Counted from the first letter of the stretch, positions 8,624-14,818 are shown. The stretch: DNA of 23,398 nt from a bacterium (GCA_027310975.1 DAICZV010000005.1:1-23398); one strand, 5' to 3'. Numbers and translations are program-made. Notes: a model not told the origin generated them from the sequence alone.

Positions 8624-8677
8624 AGATTTGGCAATATTTTCCTTCAAGTCCAATCTCAAGTATATGCTCAAGTAGGG

Positions 8678-8748
8678 TGCGGAATACGGGAATCGAACCC
8701 GTGCATCTTGCTTGGGAAGCAAGCGTACTGCCACTGTACTAATTCCGC
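8678..8748 (-). tRNA. tRNA-Gly (anticodon CCC)
   Basis: A 71-base cloverleaf reads on the minus strand. The acceptor stem is GCGGAAT/ATTCCGC with discriminator A. The anticodon stem is CTTGC/GCAAG with loop TTCCCAA (anticodon CCC), and the T arm is ACGGG-TTCGAAT-CCCGT. CCA is not encoded (the genomic sequence continues CCC). The 5' ten bases overlap the end of the upstream GIY-YIG gene. Confidence 0.97.
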
Positions 8749-9011
8749 GTCTTTAAGTCGGTTGCTATTCTTTTGTTGATATAACCCCTACCAAACCCAG
8801 TCTTTAGTTGTAGTTCTCGTTTCCGGGCGTCTGTTTTGTTACGACAGGCCTCGTAATATACCAAAAGTATCTTATCAAACTTCCTGGTAGTTTGCACTTT
8901 ACCTTTTTGGTGCTCTTCGTATCTCCTTTTTAGATCGTCGGAGAAGCCAACATAGAACTTATGTCTATGATTTTTCTCACTAGAACACAAGAGTACGTAC
9001 GTATAAAACAT
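8739..9011 (-). CDS. Small GIY-YIG domain protein
   Basis: 90 residues, essentially a stand-alone GIY-YIG nuclease domain (UvrC-N/YhbQ-like). The first motif is FYTYVLL and the second KFYVGFSDDLKRRYEEH, giving the Y...YVG spacing plus the conserved Arg; a Glu in LVYYEAC is the candidate metal ligand. Stand-alone members have been linked to DNA structure processing, but the cellular role here is unknown. The stop codon TAG lies inside the tRNA-Gly sequence, so 10 bases are shared by coding region and tRNA on the same strand and the two are probably one transcript cleaved by RNase P. TAGAAT lies 9 bases before the ATG. Confidence 0.9.
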   Translation of the reverse strand: MFYTYVLLCSSEKNHRHKFYVGFSDDLKRRYEEHQKGKVQTTRKFDKILLVYYEACRNKTDARKRELQLKTGFGRGYINKRIATDLKTRN

Positions 9012-9020
9012 TAAGGTCGC

Positions 9021-9026
9021 ATTCTA
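9021..9026 (-). promoter_or_regulatory. Possible -10 box of the GIY-YIG/tRNA-Gly unit
   Basis: TAGAAT in the context GTGGTAGAATGC, 9 bases before the ATG at 9011. The same 12-base context occurs at the predicted small-RNA promoter at 22882-22887. No good -35 is seen. Confidence 0.5.
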
Positions 9027-9059
9027 CCACCCCGCCCAAAGCTTCGCATTGTGGCGGGT

Positions 9060-9089
9060 CCGCCTAAATGCCCTGCGGGCTTTTGGCGG
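9060..9089 (-). other. Hairpin between the FtsB-like and GIY-YIG genes
   Basis: CCGCC/GGCGG outer stem enclosing GCCC/GGGC with a 3-base loop. There is no T-tract on either side, so a terminator function is doubtful. Confidence 0.5.
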
Positions 9090-9136
9090 ATATACTAATC
9101 CCGCAAATTACTTTTGGATATTACAACTTCCGTTCC

Positions 9137-9445
9137 CTATTGGCTAGACGAGGCCGAGGATGTGGCGGTAGACGTGGAATTAGGCGTCGTGATGATGATG
9201 AGCTTCTCGCCCTGCTGGACGTAGTTCGTTTGCGACTTGAGGATATTGATGAGGTTCTGCGGGTTCTTCAATGAATCCAGTTCGTTCTGGAGGGAGATAT
9301 TCTGCTCGTGCAGTTTCGCAAGCTGGGCCGTCATGCTCACCTCCTGCGACTGGTAGTCGTTCTTGGCGCTATTCAAACTCCAAATCCCCCACCCCAAAAG
9401 GAGGATGACCGCCCCGAAAACAAACCATCGCCAGTTGCGTATCAT
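9137..9445 (-). CDS. FtsB/DivIC-like septum formation initiator
   Basis: 102 residues with the bitopic layout of FtsB/DivIC cell-division proteins: short basic N-terminus (MIRNWRW), one membrane helix (about residues 7-22, FVFGAVILLLGWGIWS), then a coiled coil (about 25-65, SQEVSMTAQLAKLHEQNISL) and a short Ser/Thr-rich tail. In divisomes these proteins bridge FtsL and FtsQ. There is no other division gene nearby, so the assignment rests on architecture. The ATG is chosen at the membrane-helix-proximal Met; an earlier in-frame ATG adds an implausible head and lies upstream of the -10 box. TATAAT at 9452-9457 is only 6 bases before this ATG. Confidence 0.75.
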   Translation of the reverse strand: MIRNWRWFVFGAVILLLGWGIWSLNSAKNDYQSQEVSMTAQLAKLHEQNISLQNELDSLKNPQNLINILKSQTNYVQQGEKLIIITTPNSTSTATSSASSSQ

Positions 9446-9451
9446 ATGAAC

Positions 9452-9457
9452 ATTATA
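9452..9457 (-). promoter_or_regulatory. -10 box of the FtsB-like gene
   Basis: A perfect TATAAT with 6 bases to the ATG at 9445, so transcription should start at or next to the start codon. A weak TTGTTT-like -35 lies 15 bases upstream. No Shine-Dalgarno is possible in so short a leader. Confidence 0.6.
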
Positions 9458-9492
9458 TCCCAGAGAGCGGCAAAACAAGAAAAGTAAATTGA

Positions 9493-9572
9493 GCTACGCC
9501 GCCTGCTCTGCGAGGAGGGTAACCTTGGGCAAGCGCCCTTGAGCGCCCGACGAGCGGGGCAAGCGGCGCAGC
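9493..9572. other. Large inverted repeat between lepA and the FtsB-like gene
   Basis: Arms of 10 bases (9493-9502 and 9563-9572; 9 pairs plus one G-U) enclose a GC-rich 60-base interior with repeated GGGCGC/CGCCC blocks. It begins 5 bases after the lepA stop. There is no T-tract after the stem on the lepA strand; it could stabilise the mRNA 3' end or be a small repeat element. Confidence 0.5.
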
Positions 9573-9577
9573 TGTAC

Positions 9578-11854
9578 TCATTTTTTGAGTAGCTCCTTGA
9601 ATAATTCTGGCGGGATGGTGACGCGGGCGTTCGCCAGAAGTTTCTCCTTCCCCCGTTTCTGCTTGGCCCAAAGCTTCATCTTCCGCGTCCGGTCGCCCCC
9701 GTTCTTGCCGAAGTTGCCGAGTTCCTTCTTCATGGCCGGGATATCCTCGCGGGCGATTATCTTGCTGCCGATCTTGGCCTGGATGGCCTGGGAGAACTGC
9801 TGGCGGGGCAGGGTCTTTTTGAGCTTCTCCGCCATGCGGCGCCCTTCGGTCTCGGATGTGGCGCGCGGGAAGAAGCGCGAAAGCCCGGGGATGTTGTCCC
9901 CCGCGACCGCAATATCCACCCGGACGATATCCGCCTTTTCGTACCCCGCGAGCTCGTAGCTCATTGAGGCGAAGCCGGAGGTAAGCGACTTGAGCTGGTC
10001 GTCAAAGTCGGAAATAAGCTCGGCAAGCGGCATTATGGCGTCAATGCGCGCCTGGTCTTCCAGCGTGGAGGTGCGGACGTCTTTCAAACGGAAGCGGCCG
10101 TAGATGGGGAAAATGGCCGAAAGGTAGCCGGCGGGCACGAGGATGGTGATTTTGACCATTGGCTCCATTATTTCTTCATAGACCTCCGGCATATCCTCCG
10201 GCTTAATAATGGTCCGCCATTCGTTCTTGGTCTTTATTTTGTAGAGCACCGAAGGGAAGGTGCTCACCGTGCCGACGTTGAACTCGCGCTTCAGGCGTTC
10301 GGCGGTTATTTCAAAATGGAGCCGGCCCAAAAATCCCACCTTGAAACCGCGGCCCAGCACTTCGTTCTGGTCCGGTTCTATCGCGAGGGCCGAGTCGTTC
10401 AAATGGAGTTTCATTAAACTGCGCTTTAGAAGGTCGTAGTCCCCCGTCTCCTCGGGATAGAAGGAAACGTAGACCACGGGATGCGGCTCGTTGTAGCCGT
10501 GGAGTGCCACGGTCTTTGGGTCCAGGCCCGGCGCAGGATTCGCGATGAGCGTGTCGCCGATTTTGAGCATGGCCGTGTCTTTGACGCCGGTTGCGACGTA
10601 GCCGATCTCTCCCGGCCCGATTTCTTCCGCCGGAGTCATCTGCGGCGCGAAGAAGCCGATCTCCTTCAGCTTGCCGGAAGCCCGGACCGCGCCGAGGGCG
10701 AATTCGTCGTGGTTTTGGATGCGGCCGTCAAAGACGCGGACGGCGACGATGACGCCTTTGTGGTCGTCGTAAAAAGAATCAAATATAAGCGCCCGGTTCG
10801 CTCCCTGCCCGTTGCCGGGCGCCTGTTTCGGCGGCGGAACTTTTATCACTACTTTTTCCAGCAGCTCTTGGACTCCTGCGCCGGTCTTTCCGGAAACGAG
10901 CAGAATGTCCTCCGGCGCGGCGTTGATGAGCTTGGCGAGCTCGCGCCTCACCTTTTCCACCTCCGGGCTGCCTTGGGGAAAAAGGTCAATCTTGTTAACG
11001 GCGCCGATGATGGCGAGCCCCGCGTCCTTGGCCGACCGGAAATTGGCCAGGGTTTGGGCTTGGATGCCTTGGGCGGCGTCCACGAGCAGGATGCCGCCTT
11101 CCACGGCCTGGAGGGCGCGCGAGACCTCGTAGCCGAAGTCCGAGTGCCCGGGCGTATCAATGAGGTTGAGTATATACTCAACCTCCGCAGAAGATCGCGG
11201 AAGGAACGCGGAATCTCGCGGAATATTACGGGCGGTATCATAAACAACTCGGTGGATATCCAAATTCTTGGTTCCGAAATTTACAAGCAAAGCTAATTTA
11301 TACTTTGAACCCTTTAGGTAACTCCATAGTTGTTCTGTTTGGGGATGCCCAATCTCCGGTAGAGCTTTGAGCTCGATGAGCACCTTGTCTTCAATGACAA
11401 AATCCGGTTGGTAAGTACCAACCTTCTTATCGTCGTAGAAAACTCCAATGCTTTTTTCGCTTTCGAATTTCAGGCCCCTCTTATGGAATTCTTCTGCTAA
11501 CGCATTATGGTAAACGCCTTCCTTATGTCCCAGGCCGAGTTTTTTCCTCACCTCAAAGGCGGCTCCTCGTATTTCGTATGTTAGGTCTTTATATAGCAGG
11601 TCGTTTTCGTCTTCTGCATTATTCTGCGTCTCATTCTGCGTAATTCTGCGGTTAGAATAATAGATCATTCTAACAGGTGCCATCTTAATGGTGATGCCGC
11701 GCTCCCGTTCCAGCTCCAGCTGGTCCAGGTATTGCGCCTGCATCTTCCGCTTTTCCACCGTGCCGGTTATCTCAAGCAGCCGGTCGGCCAGGGTGCTCTT
11801 GCCGTGGTCAATATGGGCGATGATGCAAAAATTTCTTATCTCTTTTTCTTGCAT
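9578..11854 (-). CDS. lepA: Elongation factor 4 (LepA) interrupted in frame by a GxxExxY protein
   Basis: EF4 is a ribosome-associated GTPase that acts on stalled or freshly initiated ribosomes. Numbering from ATG 11854 (758 residues): P-loop AHIDHGKS at 13-20, switch I RGITIK at about 52-57, then an insert of roughly 160 residues (about 66-225), then G3 DTPGH at 233-237 and G4 NKID. Domain 2, the EF-G-like domains and the EF4-specific C-terminal domain (GGDRTRKMKLWAKQKRGKEK) follow to the end. Without the insert the protein would have about 600 residues, the normal length. The insert sits where the two strands between switch I and switch II join, a surface turn, so the G domain may still fold. 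No frameshift or stop is present on either side. An earlier in-frame ATG at 11878 is less likely because family members start just before IRNF. A second lepA-like start lies upstream at 12040. Confidence 0.96.
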   Translation of the reverse strand: MQEKEIRNFCIIAHIDHGKSTLADRLLEITGTVEKRKMQAQYLDQLELERERGITIKMAPVRMIYYSNRRITQNETQNNAEDENDLLYKDLTYEIRGAAFEVRKKLGLGHKEGVYHNALAEEFHKRGLKFESEKSIGVFYDDKKVGTYQPDFVIEDKVLIELKALPEIGHPQTEQLWSYLKGSKYKLALLVNFGTKNLDIHRVVYDTARNIPRDSAFLPRSSAEVEYILNLIDTPGHSDFGYEVSRALQAVEGGILLVDAAQGIQAQTLANFRSAKDAGLAIIGAVNKIDLFPQGSPEVEKVRRELAKLINAAPEDILLVSGKTGAGVQELLEKVVIKVPPPKQAPGNGQGANRALIFDSFYDDHKGVIVAVRVFDGRIQNHDEFALGAVRASGKLKEIGFFAPQMTPAEEIGPGEIGYVATGVKDTAMLKIGDTLIANPAPGLDPKTVALHGYNEPHPVVYVSFYPEETGDYDLLKRSLMKLHLNDSALAIEPDQNEVLGRGFKVGFLGRLHFEITAERLKREFNVGTVSTFPSVLYKIKTKNEWRTIIKPEDMPEVYEEIMEPMVKITILVPAGYLSAIFPIYGRFRLKDVRTSTLEDQARIDAIMPLAELISDFDDQLKSLTSGFASMSYELAGYEKADIVRVDIAVAGDNIPGLSRFFPRATSETEGRRMAEKLKKTLPRQQFSQAIQAKIGSKIIAREDIPAMKKELGNFGKNGGDRTRKMKLWAKQKRGKEKLLANARVTIPPELFKELLKK
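11162..11185. repeat. Perfect 24-bp palindrome at the 3' element junction
   Basis: GAGGTTGAGTAT followed with no loop by its exact complement ATACTCAACCTC. On the coding strand the distal half encodes the native LepA strand ILNL just before DTPGH; the proximal half is its inverted copy on the insert side. Confidence 0.95.
11186..11224. repeat. Terminal CGCRGAA array, 3' end of the element
   Basis: Four units on the plus strand: CGCAGAAG (11186), CGCGGAAG (11196), CGCGGAAT (11207), CGCGGAAT (11217), spaced 10, 11 and 10 bases, close to one helical turn. Within lepA they are translated in frame as part of the junction linker. Confidence 0.85.
11621..11650. repeat. Terminal CGCAGAAT array, 5' end of the element
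   Basis: Three ATTCTGCG units on the plus strand at 11621, 11633 and 11643 (CGCAGAAT on the coding strand), spaced 12 and 10 bases; a degenerate fourth (TTCTGC) is at 11612. They are inverted relative to the array at 11186-11224. Confidence 0.85.
11651..11674. repeat. 24-bp interrupted palindrome at the 5' element junction
   Basis: Arms GTTAGAAT and ATTCTAAC (8 bp, perfect) around an 8-base centre. One arm encodes native LepA residues (VRM...), the other lies at the insert boundary, directly adjoining the first CGCAGAAT unit. Confidence 0.9.
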
Positions 11855-11878
11855 ATGTAATTTCGTGTGAATAGGCAA

Positions 11879-12040
11879 TTATTGCACGAGCCCATATTGA
11901 CGGGAAAGGGGTCGGGAAAACGGGAGTTTTCCCGTAGCGGAAATACTAAAACCGCTGGGTGTTAGGGAGCGAGTTGCTGCATAGCGACTCGCGACGTCTA
12001 TTTGTGCGATGATGCAGAAATTTCTGATGTTCTTTTCCAT
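11879..12040 (-). pseudogene. Displaced or decayed lepA start
   Basis: A 53-codon reading frame opens two bases after the DUF4012 stop codon. Its first residues MEKNIRNFCIIAQID match the LepA N-terminus (the real lepA begins MQEKEIRNFCIIAHID), then the similarity stops before the P-loop and the rest (VASRYAATRS...) is unrelated. The two starts share protein sequence but differ at most synonymous sites, so this is not a recent tandem copy. A 9-bp hairpin CGGGAAAAC/GTTTTCCCG (11913-11934) lies inside. It may be the remnant of an older lepA replaced by the present one, or the mark of an insertion that split the gene and forced a new start at 11854. It could still be translated as a short leader. 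Confidence 0.65.
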
Positions 12041-12041
12041 A

Positions 12042-14156
12042 TTAGTCGGTGGCGGGTGGCTGGTTTTGGAGCGTGAGCGTGATTACGGTCCGGCCCGGCG
12101 GGTCGTCGGTTTGGTAATTGTAGGTACCCGTGCCGGTCTCGGCCCAAATGTAATGGAACGGGGCGTTAATGGTCACGTCCAGCGAGTTTTGGACGCCGGA
12201 TTGCCGTTCAAATATGAAGGTGAACTTCCCGCCCGGCGTAACAAGCGTGGGATCGTTATACGGCGTCTGGTACCGCATTTCAAGCGTTTTCGTCTGCCCG
12301 GCGTTCAAGAGCAGCCAGGCGCCGAAAACGTTCTTGCCGAACTCGGTCCGCTCCATCGTCTGGTCGTTGCCGAGGAACACCTCGCCGTTTTGAATGGCCG
12401 CGAGGTCGGGGTTCACGCTATACCCGGCGCCTTTGTAGTTGAAGAACGGAACCTGCGGCCGCTGATTTTCGCCGATGGTCGCGACAAGCGTGGAATTCGG
12501 CTCGGTGAAGACCTGGAGAAAATCTTTGTTGGGCGCCCGCCACCACGATTCGGTTTGCGTGTTGCCATTGTGGGTGCGCGTCACTTTAAGGTCGGTGAAG
12601 ACATTGCCGCTCGTGTCGGTGTCCACGGTCGCCTGAACGGCCTCCGAGACGAAGGCGTCGCTCTTGCCGCCCGCCACGTTCGCGTTCACGACGGCGAGGT
12701 ATCCTCCCCAGAAATTGTCCGGCAGTTCGTAGATCGAACCGTCCAGGTCGTTGGTGTTGAGGAACGAAGCGATAGCTGGGTCTTTGAAGTAAAAGGTGAT
12801 GTCCTTAGTGGCCACGAGGCTCTTGAAGGCGGTAAAGAGCGACTGCTCCGCGTCCGGAGAAAGGGCCTGGAGTTTTTGCATCAATATCGGCGCGAGGACC
12901 TGGAGGATTTTCTTCGGCTGGCTGGCGCGCTGGTCGGCGCTTTGCTCCGTCTGCTGCTGGACGACGTCCAGGATATTAGAAGAGTCTATCGTCGTCTTGT
13001 ATTCCGGCAGGTATATCGGGCCAGTCGCTTGGAGCATCGCCTCAATGACGTTCACATTCAAGGCGATCGCGCCGTCAAACGTAGTGCTCGCATCCGCGTA
13101 CATCTTGGAGGCCTCCAAAAATCCGATGACGGTCTTGGCCGAGGTCGGCTGGTCAAAGAACCAGTTCGCATCCCGCGCGCCCCAGTTCGTGGTGATGCCC
13201 TGAAGCTCTTCCGGCGGAACAACCTTCTCCTTAAGCTGGCCGTCCGGGTCGTAAATGTCGCGCACGTCCATGTTCGTGAGCTGGCCGCCCTGGATGGTGA
13301 GGTCGGCGTAGCTTCCTAAAAATCCCCCGCCGGGCCGGATCTCCGCCGGGTTTTCCAGGAAAACGAGGAAGTGCCGGGGCGTTTGCGAGGCCAGCCAATT
13401 AGTGAGGTTCACGAGCACGCTATCCCAGGCGTAAAGATTGCTGCTGTATTTGAGGTAGTCGTTGCCGATGGACGCGTTCACATCCTTGAAATAAGGCGAG
13501 AGGTTCTGCAGGTCGCTCGTGGTGTTCTTGATGGTTTGGGTCTCGGCGGCGATCTTTTGGACGAGAGTGTGAGTATCGTAAAGAAGTTTGATGAGGGCCG
13601 GGCCGTCATGCATTAGGTCCGGCACGGCTTGGGTTTGGATATTAGAAAGGTTCTGGGCCAGGGAGAGAAAGTCCCCGTTCAGCGTCACCGCTTGGCCGAG
13701 GAAGCTGAAGGCGTTCTTGAAAAGAGGCACGAAATTGCCGATGGTCTGGAGCAGGGCGCCGGTGAACCCCTGGTTCACGGTGGCGTTAATGTTGGAAAGG
13801 GCGGTATTGTTTTGCACGAGCAGGTTGGCCGCGGTCTGCGGCTCCATCTTCTTCAAAGCGTCGGCCGAGGCCACGAAGTTCTGGACGATGCTGCCGCCGC
13901 TTGAGGAAACCGACGCTTTGATGTGCGCCACGTTCCCGACCACGACAAAGGTCGCGACTGTGAGGAAAGCAATGACCCCGATGAATGAGGCGAAGAGGAC
14001 TTTTTTGGTCCGGCCCCAGCCGGGTTTTTTCTTTTCCGGCACCTTGGCCAAGTTCACGGTCTCAAACTTCTTGAGGCGCTCGTAATTGAACGCGGGCTTT
14101 TTCACGTCCACGATCACCGGGTCTATGTTCTTTTTCGGAACTCTTTTCTGAGTCAT
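12042..14156 (-). CDS. DUF4012 membrane-anchored surface protein
   Basis: 704 residues: basic cytoplasmic N-terminus (1-50), one membrane helix (about 52-77, VLFASFIGVIAFLTVATFVV), then a long extracytoplasmic part. Residues about 225-370 hold the DUF4012 signature region (RHFLVFLENPAEIRPGGGFLGSYADLTI as two segments, GARDANWFFDQPTSA), and the C-terminus (about 480-700) is beta-rich. DUF4012 proteins recur beside surface-polysaccharide genes, and here two GT4 enzymes and a sugar-phosphate transferase lie upstream on the same strand across the plus-strand orphan. A role in displaying or polymerising surface glycan is inferred from context; no catalytic residue is known to me. No clear Shine-Dalgarno; GATAAT lies about 25 bases upstream. 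Its stop is two bases from the lepA-like start at 12040. Confidence 0.88.
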   Translation of the reverse strand: MTQKRVPKKNIDPVIVDVKKPAFNYERLKKFETVNLAKVPEKKKPGWGRTKKVLFASFIGVIAFLTVATFVVVGNVAHIKASVSSSGGSIVQNFVASADALKKMEPQTAANLLVQNNTALSNINATVNQGFTGALLQTIGNFVPLFKNAFSFLGQAVTLNGDFLSLAQNLSNIQTQAVPDLMHDGPALIKLLYDTHTLVQKIAAETQTIKNTTSDLQNLSPYFKDVNASIGNDYLKYSSNLYAWDSVLVNLTNWLASQTPRHFLVFLENPAEIRPGGGFLGSYADLTIQGGQLTNMDVRDIYDPDGQLKEKVVPPEELQGITTNWGARDANWFFDQPTSAKTVIGFLEASKMYADASTTFDGAIALNVNVIEAMLQATGPIYLPEYKTTIDSSNILDVVQQQTEQSADQRASQPKKILQVLAPILMQKLQALSPDAEQSLFTAFKSLVATKDITFYFKDPAIASFLNTNDLDGSIYELPDNFWGGYLAVVNANVAGGKSDAFVSEAVQATVDTDTSGNVFTDLKVTRTHNGNTQTESWWRAPNKDFLQVFTEPNSTLVATIGENQRPQVPFFNYKGAGYSVNPDLAAIQNGEVFLGNDQTMERTEFGKNVFGAWLLLNAGQTKTLEMRYQTPYNDPTLVTPGGKFTFIFERQSGVQNSLDVTINAPFHYIWAETGTGTYNYQTDDPPGRTVITLTLQNQPPATD

Positions 14157-14208
14157 CAGGATAAGGTGTCTGTACTATTATCCTTTATTAAGGCCTATTT
14201 TAGTAGTA

Positions 14209-14237
14209 TTGACTTGCAGATAGATATGTGCTAAATT
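14209..14237 (+). promoter_or_regulatory. Promoter of the plus-strand orphan gene
   Basis: TTGACT (14209-14214), 17-base spacer, TAAATT (14232-14237). The start point would be near 14244, giving a leader of about 125 bases, unusually long for this window. It is divergent from the DUF4012 gene. Confidence 0.75.
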
Positions 14238-14243
14238 ATAGTC

Positions 14244-14370
14244 AGCAATTTAGAAGCATCCCTAGCCCATACGGGAATACCTGTTGACCTTGTTGGCCGA
14301 TAGGTGCTGAAGTTAAAAAACAACAAATTTTAACCCGGCACCGTGGGACATAACGGGCAAGGAGAATAGG
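14244..14370 (+). promoter_or_regulatory. Structured 5' leader of the plus-strand orphan
   Basis: Contains an imperfect hairpin 14279-14305 (ACCT/AGGT closing GTTGACC/GGCCGAT, one mismatch, 5-base loop). A second hairpin has outer stem GGTGC (14303-14307)/GCACC (14338-14342) and inner stem GTTAAAA (14312-14318)/TTTTAAC (14328-14334). The two share bases 14303-14305, so they compete. AAGGAG follows, six bases before the ATG. I could not match it to a known riboswitch class; cis-regulation is inferred. Confidence 0.55.
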
Positions 14371-14766
14371 ATGAAAAGTATTCCTAAAGAGATAGCAAAA
14401 GGATTGATTGAGATCGTACTGAATAACAGTTTTTTCTCGCGCGTTGAAGTAACCTTCAACATTAGTGGTGATAGAGAAGATAATTACTCAGAAGACGCCG
14501 AGACCTATTTTTACGATCGCGATCAGAAAAAGTGGATGGTGGCGTATTCCAGTAAATATGGTGCGTCATTCACTCATGATCCAAAGGAAGATGTTGTTGT
14601 TACTGAAGAAGAGATTCTTGATCGCCTAGGAAAGTTAGAGAATGATGCGGCTTTGCACATTATGCCGTATGGGACTCATTGCGGGTCTCTCTCGTTTGAC
14701 TTTGGATGGATGTATAGTCCTAAACGTGACGATACGGTGGAAATGTCAGAGAGCGCTCAAGGTTAA
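14371..14766 (+). CDS. Acidic orphan protein, unknown function
   Basis: 131 residues, the only plus-strand gene. It is acidic (many Asp/Glu, e.g. SGDREDNYSEDAET, DPKEDVVVTEEE), with no signal peptide, membrane helix or motif I recognise. The N-terminal part (MKSIPKEIAKGLIEIVLNNS) looks helical; aromatic-rich strands such as TYFYDRDQKKWMVAYSSKY follow, so a small alpha/beta fold is likely. Start is secured by AAGGAG at 6 bases. It has its own promoter (14209-14237), a structured leader and a terminator (14790-14818), and it separates the DUF4012 gene from the glycosyltransferases. Base composition is visibly more AT-rich than its neighbours, which hints at later acquisition. Being fully equipped with control signals, it is very likely expressed. 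Confidence 0.85.
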   Translation: MKSIPKEIAKGLIEIVLNNSFFSRVEVTFNISGDREDNYSEDAETYFYDRDQKKWMVAYSSKYGASFTHDPKEDVVVTEEEILDRLGKLENDAALHIMPYGTHCGSLSFDFGWMYSPKRDDTVEMSESAQG

Positions 14767-14789
14767 AGGACTAAGCAGACCGACTGCTT

Positions 14790-14818
14790 CCGTTGTGCGA
14801 AAAGCGCAGCGGTTTTTT
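14790..14818 (+). terminator. Rho-independent terminator of the plus-strand orphan
   Basis: Stem CCGTTGTGC/GCGCAGCGG (9 pairs, two G-U) with GAAAA loop, followed by TTTTTT. The T-tract runs into the 3' end of the convergent glycosyltransferase gene. Confidence 0.92.

Larger units (their letters stand above)
11162..11674 (-). mobile_element. GxxExxY-protein element inserted in the lepA GTPase domain
   Basis: Between inner boundaries 11186 and 11650 lie 465 bases (exactly 155 codons) foreign to lepA. They encode a complete GxxExxY-family protein: the naming motif GHKEGVY (LepA residues 109-115), a PD-(D/E)XK-type core PDFVIEDKVLIELK (D151, E161, K163), QLWSYLKG, and the LLVNFG...VYDTAR end typical of the family. 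At one end (11621-11650) are three ATTCTGCG units on the plus strand; at the other (11186-11224) are four CGCRGAA units, making inverted terminal arrays. Each array is flanked outside by a palindrome (11651-11674 and 11162-11185). The insert has no ATG of its own, so it should be made only as part of LepA. The family is known; I infer mobility from the in-frame placement and terminal repeats. No transposase or intein splice residues are present. Confidence 0.85.

Noticed and set aside
8624..8734. N-terminal extension of the DHFR-fold gene
   Set aside because: The extension is a translation of tRNA-Gly sequence and has no family match; the start at 8623 fits the family's first strand.
10481..11296. 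Long plus-strand open frame (271 codons) opposite lepA
   Set aside because: It is the antisense shadow of a well-conserved gene in a GC-rich region, without start signals.
11162..11674. The lepA insert as an intein
   Set aside because: No Cys/Ser/Thr at the insert start, no terminal His-Asn with following nucleophile, and no Hint-type blocks; the encoded protein is a GxxExxY family member.
12009..13319. 436-codon plus-strand open frame opposite the DUF4012 gene
   Set aside because: Arg/Val/Gly-rich shadow composition, no Shine-Dalgarno, and the opposite strand encodes a clear membrane protein family.
14244..14370. Leader of the orphan as a known riboswitch
   Set aside because: I compared it by eye with common classes and found no matching conserved core; kept only as an unnamed structured leader.
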